A stretch of DNA of 64,000 nucleotides from Qipengyuania vulgaris (lineage in GTDB: Bacteria; Pseudomonadota; Alphaproteobacteria; Sphingomonadales; Sphingomonadaceae), in contig NZ_WTYC01000002.1 of the NCBI RefSeq assembly GCF_009827325.1, positions 1 to 64,000 of the forward strand. Direction: 5' to 3'. A model generated the notes under the pieces. That model ran no database searches. It saw nothing but the letters and a program-made list of their open reading frames with translations, and was not told the origin of the DNA. Shown here piece after piece: positions 1 through 9,263 of this stretch. A program made the position numbers and the translations under genes. The stretch's first letter is position 1, and each line of letters starts with the position of its first letter.

Positions 1-2483
1 GCGAAGGCATCGTCACCTCCGCCTGCAAGCGCATCGATCTGCGAGAGGTCGATAATGTCGCCATCGGCCTGGCTGAAGTCGAGGATGGTGTCGGCAAGGT
101 GCGCGTAGCTGCCCGTATGGCCTGCCTTGAAGAGGAAGGTGTCCGCGCCCGTACCGCCGGTCATCGTGTCGATGCCCCAGTTGCCGATCAGGATATCGTC
201 GCCGTCACCGCCCAGCAGAGTGTCGTTACCCGCGCCGCCGTTGACGACATCGTTGCCGGCCCCTCCATCGAGCACATCCTCGCCATTGTGGCCTTGCAGG
301 AGGTCGTTCCCGCCATCGCCCGAGATGGTGTCGTCGCCCCCTTCACCGAACAACAGGTCGCGGTCGGCGCCGCCGGAGATGATGTCGCCGCCACTGCCGC
401 CATAGATGCGGTCGAAGCCGGAATTGCCCGAGAGCGTGTCGATGCCGTCGCCGCCGAGCAGCAGGTCGCCGCCATTGCCGCCGATAAGCGTGTCGTTGCC
501 GTCATCACCGCGCAGCATATCCCAGCCGGCCTGGCCTTCGATCACATCGTCGCCATCCTGGCCCAAGAGCAAATCGTCACCGAAGCCGCCAATTACATGG
601 TCCGCGCCGCCCGCACCGAAGATCTGGTTGTCGTCATCGCTGCCGGTCAGAACATCCGCATGCACCGAGCCGGTCAGGTCCTCGATCGAAACCAGGGTGT
701 CCCAGCCGGAGCCGAGCGTGTTCTGGGCCCCTTCCAGCGCGAGACTGACGGTTACGCCCGCCCACGCCGAGAGGTAAGACGCCCGGTCGTTGCCGTTGCC
801 GCCATTGAGCAGGTCATTGCCCCCACCGCCGTCGAACGTGTCCCACCCCGCCCCGCCGTAAAGATAGTCACGACCGTCACCGCCATTTAGCCAATCATTG
901 CCAAATTCGCCCGACAAAATATTTCCGTTTTCGTCGCCGATCAGCGTATCCGCGAAAAATGAACCCGTTAAATATTCGATTGAAGCCAACGTGTCGACGC
1001 CGGCTCCTCGCGTGTCCTGAGCGCTGGAGAGCGCGAGGCTGACAGTGACGCCCGCCGAAGCCGACAGATATGACGCGCGGTCATTGCCGTTGCCTCCGAC
1101 AAGTGTATCCTTGCCATCGCCGCCTTCCAGCGTATCCCAACCGGCGCCGCCTTCCAGGATGTCGTCGCCTTCGCCTCCATCGATGGTGTCGTTACCGTCC
1201 TCTCCCTGAAGGACATCATTGTCAAAACCACCGACAATGTGATCCGCTCCACCCCCTCCTTCGGCGAGATCATCGCCAGAACCACCAAATAAGCGATCAC
1301 GGCCAGTTCCACCAATAAGTTGGTCATTCCCCGCATTCCCAAAGAGCGCATTTCCAGTTTCGGTGGCGACGATCGTGTCGCCTTGCGTGGAACCGTATAC
1401 GGCTGCTCCACCGATGGAGGCTTGGATAGAAGACGCTATGCCCCAGTCTTCGGGGCCCTCGACAGTTAGGAATCCGGGCAGTTCCAATGCTGATAAATCA
1501 TCAGAATAGTAACGGACTTGGTTCCCGGCTCGGTCATATCCGGTCAGCTCTATTCTATAAGTTCCCGCCGCCGCGGGGATTCCTAAGTCGACAGTTCCTT
1601 GAGCTCGGCCATCGCCGTCAAGATAAATCCACCGGTCCTGGTGACCCCCATCTGGCAAATAAACTCTGATATATGCTCGATCAGCACCGGCTCCATCGTC
1701 AGACCATCGCATGGAGAATTCCAGCACTGGGCGATCGCTTTCGTCCAATGCAAACGCGGCGTCGAAGTTGCTTAGGCTGGGCGCAGCCGGATCTCCGTCC
1801 GGATTGTTCAACCATACCGCAGCATCCGGACGTGCCATCGTCAAATTCAGGGCGTTGTCCGCCACACGGATAGTGTTCACCCGATATGTCCCTGAAGGTG
1901 AATACTGATTAAGGGCGAACGCTGCTGTAGCTATGCCATCGGCGCCGACCTGGGCGTACGAAAAATAGGACTCGCCCCCCGGTCCCTCTATCTCGACTAC
2001 GACATCATTTGTGTCGATACCAGCGCCACCCTCGTCGCTGACATTGAACCTGACAGAGAGTGAAAAAGTGCCATCATCACCTCTAATAGGGGTTAGAAAA
2101 GACGCATCGTCGACTACTGGCCCGAGCTCATCGCCAAATTCATTGTAGAAATCAAAGCTATTGGAAAAGCCTGACGCTTCTATTTGTGTGTCGGTGATAT
2201 CAACCTCGGAGCCCTCGTTACTTATGGCCCGGATCGACCTGACCTCATAAAGATCAGACTGGGCCAAAGGATTCAGCGCAAATTCTCCTTCAAAAATCCC
2301 ATTGTCCGGATTTCTGTGAAGCGTCACCCACGTTTGGACATCCCCCTGCGGCCAAAATAACAGTCGGATCGTTTGGGCTTGAGAGAATGCATCGGATAAT
2401 TCGACGCTAAACTTGATGAATGCCGGGTCCTGCTCCTCGCCGCCCCTATGCATATCGATTTCGAATCCGAGCAAGTCATTCAT
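1..2483 (-). CDS. RTX / hemolysin-type calcium-binding repeat protein (3' end outside window)
   Basis: The minus-strand frame is open from an ATG at 2483 to the window edge, giving at least 827 codons. The first ~340 residues hold two or three beta-sandwich (Ig-like) units rich in paired Asp and Gly. After that come more than 25 nonapeptide units of the GGxGxDxxx type, which bind Ca2+ and fold as a parallel beta-roll. Two copies of a ~45-residue spacer (core ASYLSAxAGVTVSLAL) interrupt the beta-roll at about 966-1090 and 668-800. There is no N-terminal signal peptide, as expected for type I secretion with a C-terminal signal, but that end is not visible. The role is probably a secreted or surface protein, perhaps in matrix or adhesion. 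No enzymatic domain is seen. Long ORFs on the plus strand here are shadows of the repeat codons. Confidence 0.9.
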   Translation of the reverse strand, partial: MNDLLGFEIDMHRGGEEQDPAFIKFSVELSDAFSQAQTIRLLFWPQGDVQTWVTLHRNPDNGIFEGEFALNPLAQSDLYEVRSIRAISNEGSEVDITDTQIEASGFSNSFDFYNEFGDELGPVVDDASFLTPIRGDDGTFSLSVRFNVSDEGGAGIDTNDVVVEIEGPGGESYFSYAQVGADGIATAAFALNQYSPSGTYRVNTIRVADNALNLTMARPDAAVWLNNPDGDPAAPSLSNFDAAFALDESDRPVLEFSMRWSDDGAGADRAYIRVYLPDGGHQDRWIYLDGDGRAQGTVDLGIPAAAGTYRIELTGYDRAGNQVRYYSDDLSALELPGFLTVEGPEDWGIASSIQASIGGAAVYGSTQGDTIVATETGNALFGNAGNDQLIGGTGRDRLFGGSGDDLAEGGGGADHIVGGFDNDVLQGEDGNDTIDGGEGDDILEGGAGWDTLEGGDGKDTLVGGNGNDRASYLSASAGVTVSLALSSAQDTRGAGVDTLASIEYLTGSFFADTLIGDENGNILSGEFGNDWLNGGDGRDYLYGGAGWDTFDGGGGNDLLNGGNGNDRASYLSAWAGVTVSLALEGAQNTLGSGWDTLVSIEDLTGSVHADVLTGSDDDNQIFGAGGADHVIGGFGDDLLLGQDGDDVIEGQAGWDMLRGDDGNDTLIGGNGGDLLLGGDGIDTLSGNSGFDRIYGGSGGDIISGGADRDLLFGEGGDDTISGDGGNDLLQGHNGEDVLDGGAGNDVVNGGAGNDTLLGGDGDDILIGNWGIDTMTGGTGADTFLFKAGHTGSYAHLADTILDFSQADGDIIDLSQIDALAGGGDDAF

Positions 2484-2864
2484 CGCGCGACCCTTTTTCC
2501 CTATTTCCTGTCTAATTACTCACTGCTCTAGTCGAGCCGAATACACAACGGGGAACGATAGAACCCTCGCCTGACAGATGGTGTTATCGCGCGAGCCCTC
2601 TCGCAGATGGGTGGTTCGCAGCGAAAATCGCAATTCAACCCCATGTACAGTAGCGGTTGGAACGGTACGATTACAGCAAGCTTGGGGCGTGAGACCAATG
2701 CCGCGAGCCTTTCTGCCGAATCGGCGAAACGCGGACGAAACTCTAGTACGAGCCGACGTCGGGCTCTCAATTTACCCTCTACATTTCAACAGCTTGGCCT
2801 GTAATTCAAAGTGGTTTTTAGCTCATCTATTCTCCTACTCCGAACCAGACCAAAGGAGACTGAA
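2484..2864. other. intergenic region, no gene recognised
   Basis: This 381-base stretch separates the divergent RTX gene and the small hypothetical gene. Short ORFs on both strands lack ribosome-binding sites and recognisable protein sequence. It must hold the promoters of both neighbours, but no clear -35/-10 pair or palindrome stands out. A good ribosome-binding site (AAAGGAG) for the next gene lies at 2851-2858. Confidence 0.5.
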
Positions 2865-3407
2865 ATGGACCATGATGAGATGAAGCTGCACGGGGAAGCC
2901 TACGCGCGGTGCGTCGCGCTATTCGACGAGATCGCCGCTGAACCGCCTGCAGGCCTTTCGCGCGAGGTGTTCCTGAAACTTGTGATGCAGGCCACCGTAT
3001 GTCGCTGGACGGCATTGCCGATGTCACGCGCCGAACGAGACAACTACATCAAAGCGATCATCATCACGCTGAGTGACTTGGACCCTGCTAACGCGCTCGA
3101 AGGGATGTTAGCGGTACAGATGATTACCAATCATGAGGTTATCGTCGCGTGCCATTCCCGCGCACTGAACCAAGGAGAACTTCCTCTCCACCGCGACGCA
3201 ACCCAGAAGCATGCAATCAAGGCCATGGAAACATCGATGAAGCAAATGGTCGCCTACCAGCGCCTCACCTCCCAGAGGCAGGTGACCATGAAACGCATCC
3301 AGCCTCGCACTAACCCGCCGCCTGCCTTGGCCGACCGCAGTATGGACAAAGACCCGGGCATTGAGACCGTTGATCGCACACCGGTTCGCAAGGGCTCAGG
3401 GAAGTGA
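2865..3407 (+). CDS. hypothetical protein, 180 aa
   Basis: The ATG at 2865 was chosen over an in-frame ATG at 2811 because AAAGGAG sits 7 bases upstream of it. The product is a soluble, probably helical protein of about 180 residues with a basic, Pro-rich C-terminus. No motif or family was recognised. Its stop overlaps the GTG start of the next gene (GTGA), so the two are translationally coupled. Next to an integrase module and the HGG-NALKHG protein, an accessory (phage or island) origin is plausible but unproven. Confidence 0.65.
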   Translation: MDHDEMKLHGEAYARCVALFDEIAAEPPAGLSREVFLKLVMQATVCRWTALPMSRAERDNYIKAIIITLSDLDPANALEGMLAVQMITNHEVIVACHSRALNQGELPLHRDATQKHAIKAMETSMKQMVAYQRLTSQRQVTMKRIQPRTNPPPALADRSMDKDPGIETVDRTPVRKGSGK

Positions 3408-3682
3408 CAGCTCGAACGGCTAGCCACCGGCGCAATGTCGAACCGATGCTGAACAGTCAGAGGTGCGGAGCAAGAACCCGTGGCGGAACGGGTTGCCGCT
3501 CCCCCGCCGTCTCGGGCAAGAAGCGATGTCGGATGCACGGCGGGGCCAAAGGGAGCGGTGCCCCAACGAACAACCAGAACGCGCTCAAACACGGGTTCTA
3601 CACGCGAGACGCCATCAAGGAACGTCGCTACTTCAGCGATCTGCTCCGAGAAAGTCTCGCGACACTGAGGGAGTTCGACTAG
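3404..3682 (+). CDS. small HGG...NALKHG-type protein
   Basis: A protein of 92 aa from a GTG start overlapping the preceding stop. It has a Cys-rich head (RCGARTRGGTGCRSPA, then CRMHGG) followed by GAPTNNQNALKHGFYT. This CGA-T-G-CR-P...CRMHGG...GNxNALKHG layout is frequent in small alphaproteobacterial proteins, some next to phage-like genes. The paired Cys and His residues suggest metal binding. The biochemical role is not established. It converges on the VanZ-like gene with a 4-base overlap of 3' ends. Confidence 0.65.
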   Translation: MTARTASHRRNVEPMLNSQRCGARTRGGTGCRSPAVSGKKRCRMHGGAKGSGAPTNNQNALKHGFYTRDAIKERRYFSDLLRESLATLREFD

Positions 3683-4026
3683 TCACTCTCGCTGCTCTCG
3701 TGTCGCAAAGACAGCAGCGCGACGATCCGGCGCCCTAGAAAAACGCAGAGCAAGGCGGCAGCCGCCCCTCCCATGCCGAACATAAAGTCATTCCAGTCCG
3801 CTTCGCGTCCCTGCTGCATGATCATCTGGATCAACTCGATCGCGGCCGCAAAGCCCACAAGCCACATCCAGAGTTGCCGCAAGTGGAGACGCGGAAAAGT
3901 TCCTGCTGCCAGCAAGGCTAGCACTGCAAAAGCGACGACGTGCAGCAGCTTGTCGTCGGGATTACCTGGAATGCTGAAAGAAGGCAGGACGGCAAGGACC
4001 AGGACCACAAGAGAGGTCGCGCTCAA
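3679..4026 (-). CDS. VanZ-like membrane protein
   Basis: A protein of 115 aa with about three to four hydrophobic segments. The pattern DKLLHVVAFAVLALL, then ELIQMIMQQGREADWNDFMFGMGGAA, matches VanZ-like domains (D-K-hhH near the first membrane segment, then Q...GR..-h-D...N..G). The biochemical role of this family is mostly unknown; VanZ itself gives low-level teicoplanin resistance. It stands alone on the minus strand. Small VanZ-like proteins are common in sphingomonads, often near polysaccharide genes as here. Confidence 0.75.
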   Translation of the reverse strand: MSATSLVVLVLAVLPSFSIPGNPDDKLLHVVAFAVLALLAAGTFPRLHLRQLWMWLVGFAAAIELIQMIMQQGREADWNDFMFGMGGAAAALLCVFLGRRIVALLSLRHESSESD

Positions 4027-4079
4027 GGCGATCGCAAAGAGGCGGTAAGTGATCGGAGGTTTCCTGTCGTGGTAGCTTG

Positions 4080-4316
4080 CTAACGGCGCTTGACGCGAAC
4101 GCCCGGTGTGGAAATCGGGTCTCCGAGGAATTCGATGCCAGCATTCTCGAGAGCCTTCTGAACTCGCTCTAGCGTTCCCGCACGCGAAGGAGGCACCCCA
4201 TCGAATGCTTCAAACCTTTGAATAGTAGCCCAGCTAACTCGGGCTGCGTCGGCGAGATCCTGGGCAGAGATTGCCAGAAGAGCTCTCGCCGCACGAATTT
4301 GACTAGCGGACACCAT
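4080..4316 (-). CDS. XRE-family helix-turn-helix regulator
   Basis: A protein of 78 aa that is a single HTH_3-type domain: SQIRAARALLAISAQDLADAARVS followed by the recognition helix WATIQRFEAFDGVPP. A short tail (ALENAGIEFLGDP) is typical of this one-domain subfamily. It is a DNA-binding regulator without an effector domain. It diverges from the integrase at 4354 with only 37 bases between start codons, and a perfect inverted repeat (TGCTAT-N5-ATAGCA) lies in that gap. Control of the integrase and itself is therefore a natural inference. Confidence 0.85.
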   Translation of the reverse strand: MVSASQIRAARALLAISAQDLADAARVSWATIQRFEAFDGVPPSRAGTLERVQKALENAGIEFLGDPISTPGVRVKRR

Positions 4317-4351
4317 TTGACGCCGCCCTCCTTATGCTATATTTGATAGCA
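4317..4351 (+). promoter_or_regulatory. probable divergent promoter/operator of integrase and XRE gene
   Basis: TTGACG (4317-4322) and TATATT (4338-4343) resemble a -35/-10 pair, though the spacing is short at 15 bases. Over the -10 lies an inverted repeat, TGCTAT (4335-4340) and ATAGCA (4346-4351), with a 5-base centre. Transcription starting near 4350 would leave the GTG at 4354 with almost no leader. The repeat is a good candidate operator for the adjacent XRE protein. Confidence 0.45.
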
Positions 4352-4353
4352 CA

Positions 4354-5328
4354 GTGCATAAGCTCGATGATCTCCTCGCTCGCTGTATCGGTGCCTACTC
4401 GCAAAACACCTTGCGTGGCTACCGCAATGATTTGCGTCATTTCCAGAGGTGGTGTGAGGCACGTGAGCAGCAATGGCTCCCCGCTCAACCGAAGAGTGTG
4501 GCGCAGTTCATAGACAATGAGGCCGAGACCAAGGCCATGTCGACGGTGAAACACCGGGTCGACGCGATCCGCTTCGCGCACCTGATCGCCGACCTCCCCT
4601 GTCCGAACCAGCACAGTGAAGTCCGTCTGGCCGTACGCCGCGCCAAGCGCAGGAAATCGACGAGGCAGCAGCAGGTTCTCGGTCTGACGAAGGAGCTCTT
4701 GGACCGAATGGTCGTCGCTTGCCCAGACACCCTCTCTGGAAGACGCGACGCTGCGCTTCTTTCGGTTGGCTACGATACATTGTGCCGGAGCGGTGAACTC
4801 GTCCTGCTACGCATCGAGCATCTAAGCCCATGCCGTACGCGGCTGCTGATCCCCCGATCGAAGAATGATCAGTTTGGTGAGGGGCGGTCAGCTTACCTCT
4901 CGGACGATACGACCGCGCATCTGAACGAATGGCTAGATGCCTCTCAGATCACTAAGGGCGCTCTTTTCCAAGGCCTACACACGCGCAAATTGGGGGAACG
5001 GCCGCTGGTGACCGCCTCGGTTAGGCGGATCGTGAAACGCGCCGCAGAGAGGGCTGAGCTGACCCGGCCGGAGGTAAGCGCCTTATCGGGTCACTCGATG
5101 CGGGTTGGCGCGGCTCAGGACATGTTTGTCGCAGGTTTCGAGACCCTCGGCATCATGCAGGCCGGAGGATGGAAGAGCCAGAACGTGCTAGCACGGTATG
5201 TCGAACATGCCTCAACGCATTCCATGCATCTCCGGCGGTGGAAGCGCCTGTCCGAGATACACGCAGAAGCAAGAATGCCGGCCCAATCGGGACTGGCACT
5301 CCAACCACGCTACGGTTGTGAACGCTAA
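4354..5328 (+). CDS. tyrosine recombinase / site-specific integrase
   Basis: A protein of 324 aa with a GTG start. The N-terminal SAM-like core-binding domain spans about residues 1-105 ([19 protein letters not shown]). The C-terminal catalytic domain has all expected residues: Arg in DTLCRSGEL, Lys in PRSKNDQ, the HxxR box in [10 protein letters not shown], the second His position taken by Trp in AGGWKS (a common variant), and the nucleophile Tyr in LARYVEH. It should therefore be active. No attachment site or tRNA gene was seen beside it, and its 3' end overlaps the end of rfbA by 4 bases, so the boundary of any mobile unit is unclear. Confidence 0.9.
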   Translation: MHKLDDLLARCIGAYSQNTLRGYRNDLRHFQRWCEAREQQWLPAQPKSVAQFIDNEAETKAMSTVKHRVDAIRFAHLIADLPCPNQHSEVRLAVRRAKRRKSTRQQQVLGLTKELLDRMVVACPDTLSGRRDAALLSVGYDTLCRSGELVLLRIEHLSPCRTRLLIPRSKNDQFGEGRSAYLSDDTTAHLNEWLDASQITKGALFQGLHTRKLGERPLVTASVRRIVKRAAERAELTRPEVSALSGHSMRVGAAQDMFVAGFETLGIMQAGGWKSQNVLARYVEHASTHSMHLRRWKRLSEIHAEARMPAQSGLALQPRYGCER

Positions 5329-6200
5329 GAGCCTTTAGCCAGAGCGCCCAGATATTCTCCATATTCGTTCTTCGCGAAACGCGACGCCCTGGCCGTCAGA
5401 TCTTCGTTGCTAATCCATCCAAGCGCATATGCGATCTCGTCAGGCGAGCCCACTTGCTGCCCCTGACGCTCAGTCAGAGTGCGGACGAAATTGCCTGCAT
5501 CGAGTAGTGAGGCATGCGTGCCCGTATCGAGCCAAGCGTATCCGCGGCCCATAAGCTTGACCGACAGAAGTCCATCCTCGAGATACGTCTCGAGGAGTGA
5601 GGTGATCTCGAGCTCTCCTCGCTCCGAAGGCTTCACTCGGCGTGCTCGCTCGGGCGCTGTTCCGTCAACGAAATAAAGACCTGTCACGGCATAACTGGAC
5701 GGCGGGACTTCAGGCTTCTCGACGATCGCGCGAACAGTCCCGCTCTCGTCGAAATCTGCGACGCCGTATCGCTCCGGATCCTTGACGTGATAGCCAAAGA
5801 CGGTGGCACCATCATCGCCGCCCGCCTCAGCGAGCATTTCGGGCAGCCCGTGGCCAAAGAAGATATTATCCCCGAGGACCATCGCGGAGGGTGCGCCATC
5901 GAGAAAGCCTTCTGCGAGAATGAAAGCTTGCGCCAGTCCGTCGGGGTTGGGCTGCACCGTATAAGACAGCGCAATGCCCCACTGGCTGCCGTCACCAAGC
6001 GTACGCTGGAACTGGACTTGGTCTTCGGGAGTGGTAATGATCAAGATATCCCGGATACCCGCGAGCATAAGCGCGCTTAGCGGGTAATAGATCATCGGCT
6101 TGTCATAGATCGGAAGCAGCTGCTTAGATACGCCGGTGGTTACGGGATAGAGGCGTGTACCCGATCCCCCTGCAAGAATGATCCCCTTGCGAACGGTCAT
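5325..6200 (-). CDS. rfbA: glucose-1-phosphate thymidylyltransferase
   Basis: Makes dTDP-glucose from dTTP and glucose-1-phosphate, the first step of dTDP-L-rhamnose synthesis. The protein has 291 aa, the normal length. The nucleotidyltransferase signature [11 protein letters not shown] is at residues 11-21, followed by [16 protein letters not shown]. Later come GDNIFFG (metal site) and [17 protein letters not shown] (sugar-binding region). It is the last gene of a tightly packed set transcribed leftward, and its ATG overlaps the rfbD stop by 4 bases. Rhamnose made here can feed the GT2-type glycosyltransferase at 17434. Confidence 0.97.
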   Translation of the reverse strand: MTVRKGIILAGGSGTRLYPVTTGVSKQLLPIYDKPMIYYPLSALMLAGIRDILIITTPEDQVQFQRTLGDGSQWGIALSYTVQPNPDGLAQAFILAEGFLDGAPSAMVLGDNIFFGHGLPEMLAEAGGDDGATVFGYHVKDPERYGVADFDESGTVRAIVEKPEVPPSSYAVTGLYFVDGTAPERARRVKPSERGELEITSLLETYLEDGLLSVKLMGRGYAWLDTGTHASLLDAGNFVRTLTERQGQQVGSPDEIAYALGWISNEDLTARASRFAKNEYGEYLGALAKGS

Positions 6201-7048
6201 TGCGTAATCTCCAAGTCTTTGAGAACGTTTTTCAGGCCGTGCCGCCAGTCAGGGCGAGCGATGCCAAAGGTCTGCTCGAAACTGCTGCAGTCGAGCCGCG
6301 AATTGAGCGGTCGGGTGGCCGGAGTTGAATACTCGCTTGTGGCGATGCCCTTCACTGTCACCTCGCGCCCAGCCTGCGCGAATATTGTCTCGGCGAAATC
6401 CTTCCAGCTGACATCGGGCGCCCCGCTGAAATGATAGGTGCCTGACTTCGAAGCATCATTCGCCAACTGGTCCACTAGGTCGAGGCAGGTCTGTGCGATG
6501 TCGGCCGCTGGCGTCGGGCCTCCGACCTGGTCAGCGACGATATTCAGCTGATCGCGGTCCTCGGAAAGCTTCAGCATGCTCTTCACGAAGTTGCTGCCAT
6601 GGGAGGAAAAGACCCAAGACGTGCGAAGGATCGCGTACCGCCCGCCGGCCTCTTGGACGGCTTTTTCGCCAATCAGTTTTGACAAACCGTAAGCGTTCTT
6701 AGGATTGGTCAGCTCGCTGGGTTTCCAAGGCTCATTGCCGCTTCCATCAAAAACGTAGTCAGTCGAAATGTGGATGAAGGGAACGTCCATCTCAGCGCAC
6801 GCCTTAGCCATCGCAGCTGGCGCCCAACCATTCACGCGGGTAGCGAGAGTGACTTCCTCTTCAGCGCGGTCCACGACCGTATAAGCCGCAGCATTGATCA
6901 CTCCGTTCGGCGAGTGTTTTCGTATCGCTTCTGCACAGCTTTCAGGATCCGAGAGATCGGCCTCGTCCCGAGACAAACAGGTGACATTCCCCAAGGCTTT
7001 TAGCTCGCAAGCCACCTGCCCCGTCTTACCAAAAACGAGTATTGTCAC
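6197..7048 (-). CDS. rfbD: dTDP-4-dehydrorhamnose reductase
   Basis: Last step of dTDP-L-rhamnose synthesis, NAD(P)H-dependent reduction of the 4-keto sugar. The protein has 283 aa with an N-terminal Rossmann motif ([14 protein letters not shown]), the [10 protein letters not shown] segment, and the catalytic Tyr-x-x-x-Lys in [11 protein letters not shown]. It overlaps rfbB upstream and rfbA downstream by 4 bases each, so translation is coupled. Order here is rfbC-rfbB-rfbD-rfbA in the direction of transcription. Confidence 0.96.
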   Translation of the reverse strand: MTILVFGKTGQVACELKALGNVTCLSRDEADLSDPESCAEAIRKHSPNGVINAAAYTVVDRAEEEVTLATRVNGWAPAAMAKACAEMDVPFIHISTDYVFDGSGNEPWKPSELTNPKNAYGLSKLIGEKAVQEAGGRYAILRTSWVFSSHGSNFVKSMLKLSEDRDQLNIVADQVGGPTPAADIAQTCLDLVDQLANDASKSGTYHFSGAPDVSWKDFAETIFAQAGREVTVKGIATSEYSTPATRPLNSRLDCSSFEQTFGIARPDWRHGLKNVLKDLEITQ

Positions 7049-8106
7049 GCTGACTTTGCCTTGCCGGTACCGAGCCGCTCACCCACGCCCTTGCGCTCCA
7101 GCAAAGGCTGCCACCACGCCTCGTTTTCGAGATACCAGGTAACCGTCCGCTCCAGCCCCTCTTCCACGGTCACAGAAGGTTGCCACCCCAGTTCATCACG
7201 TATGCGCGAGGCATTGATAGCGTAGCGAGCATCGTGGCCAGGACGATCAGTGACGAAAGTGATAAGATCGGAATACAGACCTTCGCTTCGCGGCTGGACG
7301 CGATCGAGAATTGAGCAAATCGCCTGCACCAACTCTAGGTTAGTGCGCTCATTATCGCCGCCGATGTTATAGCTCCGCCCCACCTCTCCTCGTTCTGCGA
7401 CCAGCAGGAGAGCCTCCGCATGATCCTCGACGTAGAGCCAGTCCCGGATATTCGAGCCGTCGCCATAGATCGGCAGCGGCTGGCCCGCGAGGGCATTAAG
7501 AATGACGACCGGAATGAGCTTTTCTGGGAAGTGATAGGGCCCGTAGTTGTTCGAGCAGTTCGTGATGACGACAGGCAGACCGTAGGTTTCGTGCCATGCC
7601 CGGACCAAATGGTCAGAGCTCGCCTTAGAGGCGGAGTAAGGGCTCCGCGGATCGTAAGGGGTGCCCTCAGTGAACTTGACCTCGGGGTCAGCAGGTAGCG
7701 AACCATAGACCTCATCAGTGCTGATGTGATGGAAGCGGAAGCGTTCGGGCTTTCCAGCTTCCTCCCAATATTTCCGGGCCGCCTCCAGCACATTGAAGGT
7801 CCCGTTGATATTGGTCTCGATAAAATCGGACGGTCCATCGATTGAGCGGTCAACGTGCGATTCCGCCGCAAGGTGCATGACAATGTCAGGCTTGAAGTCG
7901 TCGAGTGCTTCCTGAACGCCTTCGCGATCACGGATGTCGCACTGCTTGAAACGATAGAGTGCACTTGCCTCTTCATCGCTCACATTCTCGAGACAAGCCG
8001 CATAGGTGAGAGCGTCAAGATTGAGTACCTCGTGACCTCGCTTAATCGCAAGCCTGACGACGGCAGAGCCGATGAAACCGGCACCGCCGGTAACGCAAAG
8101 CCTCAT
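7045..8106 (-). CDS. rfbB: dTDP-glucose 4,6-dehydratase
   Basis: Converts dTDP-glucose to dTDP-4-keto-6-deoxyglucose using bound NAD+. The ATG at 8106 is preferred over an in-frame ATG at 8124, because it begins the family's [17 protein letters not shown] and has GGGAG 8 bases upstream. The product has 353 aa. Visible motifs are the glycine-rich NAD site [27 protein letters not shown] with the active-site Asp/Glu, and the catalytic YSASK. The start lies just after the end of rfbC. Confidence 0.96.
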   Translation of the reverse strand: MRLCVTGGAGFIGSAVVRLAIKRGHEVLNLDALTYAACLENVSDEEASALYRFKQCDIRDREGVQEALDDFKPDIVMHLAAESHVDRSIDGPSDFIETNINGTFNVLEAARKYWEEAGKPERFRFHHISTDEVYGSLPADPEVKFTEGTPYDPRSPYSASKASSDHLVRAWHETYGLPVVITNCSNNYGPYHFPEKLIPVVILNALAGQPLPIYGDGSNIRDWLYVEDHAEALLLVAERGEVGRSYNIGGDNERTNLELVQAICSILDRVQPRSEGLYSDLITFVTDRPGHDARYAINASRIRDELGWQPSVTVEEGLERTVTWYLENEAWWQPLLERKGVGERLGTGKAKSA

Positions 8107-8108
8107 TG

Positions 8109-8669
8109 TTATTTCTCCCAGCAAAATGGGCTTTTGATTTGTGAGAGGGAAGGCGCCTCGGCGTCCTTCTCACTCAGGACCGGGTTCTCGGCCTTCGGCC
8201 ATCCGATGCCGAGATCCGGATCATCCCAGCGCACCGAGCCTTCGGTTTCGGGAGCGTAATAATCCGAGCATTTGTATACGATCTCACTGCCCGGCTTCAG
8301 CGTCATGAAACCATGCGCGAAGCCTGCAGGAATGAAGAGCTGAAGACCGTTATCTGCACTGAGTTCGTAGCCGACCCACTTGCCGTAGGTCGGGCTGTCG
8401 AGACGGATATCTACAGCGACATCGAAAATTGCGCCGCGACCACATCGGACCAATTTCGCCTGTGCCGCCGGAGGTTTCTGAAAATGGAGACCTCTGACGG
8501 TTCCCACTTTTTCGGAGAGCGAGTGATTATCCTGTACGAACTCAGACCTGATACCTACATCGCGAAATGCGCGCGCATTGTAGATCTCAGCAAAGAAGCC
8601 TCGGTGATCACCAAACCTCCGTGGCTCCAGCAAAACAACATCAGGAAGCTTGGTCTGGATAACTCTCAT
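8109..8669 (-). CDS. rfbC: dTDP-4-dehydrorhamnose 3,5-epimerase
   Basis: Epimerises dTDP-4-keto-6-deoxyglucose at C3 and C5. The 186 aa protein has the cupin fold sequence marks: [36 protein letters not shown] (catalytic His), [13 protein letters not shown] (catalytic Asp nearby), and [21 protein letters not shown] at the end. Length is normal. It is the first gene of the rfb set in the direction of transcription, 23 bases downstream of the acyltransferase gene. Confidence 0.96.
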   Translation of the reverse strand: MRVIQTKLPDVVLLEPRRFGDHRGFFAEIYNARAFRDVGIRSEFVQDNHSLSEKVGTVRGLHFQKPPAAQAKLVRCGRGAIFDVAVDIRLDSPTYGKWVGYELSADNGLQLFIPAGFAHGFMTLKPGSEIVYKCSDYYAPETEGSVRWDDPDLGIGWPKAENPVLSEKDAEAPSLSQIKSPFCWEK

Positions 8670-8692
8670 TAAAGTCTCAGCTTTGTCATCGT

Positions 8693-9253
8693 TTAGGTTG
8701 ACGAAGAAATGCGACGAATAACTTTCGCTGGGACCCCACCAACTACAGTGTCATCAGCAACGCTCCTAGTAACGGTACTATTCGCCCCAACGAAGACACC
8801 GGACCCAATGTCTATATCACCGACGACTACCGCGTTTGCCCCCAAAGTAACCCTATCTCCAAATCGCGGGTGACCTTCACGAAACCCATCTCCACCAACG
8901 GTAACGCCTTGCCGAACGAAAAAATCTGCGCCCGCGATCAACCCGCCGCCCAGAACTAACGTCCCGTTATGAGCTATAAAAAAGCGCGGACCGATATTCG
9001 CCCTCTCCGATATGTCAGTGCCTGTAATCAATTGCCCTCCACGTTTTATCAAATGCCTCAGAGGTGAAAAAATAACATTCAATGGGTACGGAAGAAGCAA
9101 AATTGCTCGAGAGATCCTATAATATAGTAATGACCATGAAGTTAGCCACAGAAAAGGAGAAAGGATGAACGCGAATGGGAATGGCTCACGCCTCCCCCAG
9201 CAGCGCTTCAAATCTTGTCGAAGAAAGCTTATCTGCTCCAGAGATTTTCTCAT
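8693..9253 (-). CDS. serine-acetyltransferase-like hexapeptide acyltransferase
   Basis: A protein of 186 aa. The first ~75 residues are partly hydrophobic (FPFAFILSPFLWLTSWSLLYYRISRAIL) and may bind the membrane. The rest is a left-handed beta-helix of hexapeptide repeats (ANIGPRFFIAHNGTLVLGGGLIAG ... VTLGANAVVVGDIDIG) ending VVGGVPAKVIR, the usual acyl-CoA transferase ending. The likely role is O-acetylation of a polysaccharide sugar. The acceptor cannot be told from sequence. From here to about 18.2 kb the genes are clearly richer in A+T than the rfb genes. Confidence 0.85.
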   Translation of the reverse strand: MRKSLEQISFLRQDLKRCWGRREPFPFAFILSPFLWLTSWSLLYYRISRAILLLPYPLNVIFSPLRHLIKRGGQLITGTDISERANIGPRFFIAHNGTLVLGGGLIAGADFFVRQGVTVGGDGFREGHPRFGDRVTLGANAVVVGDIDIGSGVFVGANSTVTRSVADDTVVGGVPAKVIRRISSST

Positions 9254-9263
9254 CTCATATCTC

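Noticed and set aside
99..890. Long plus-strand ORF of 263 codons opposite the RTX gene
   Set aside because: It mirrors the repeated Gly-Asp codons of the minus-strand RTX gene and has a repetitive, non-protein-like composition.
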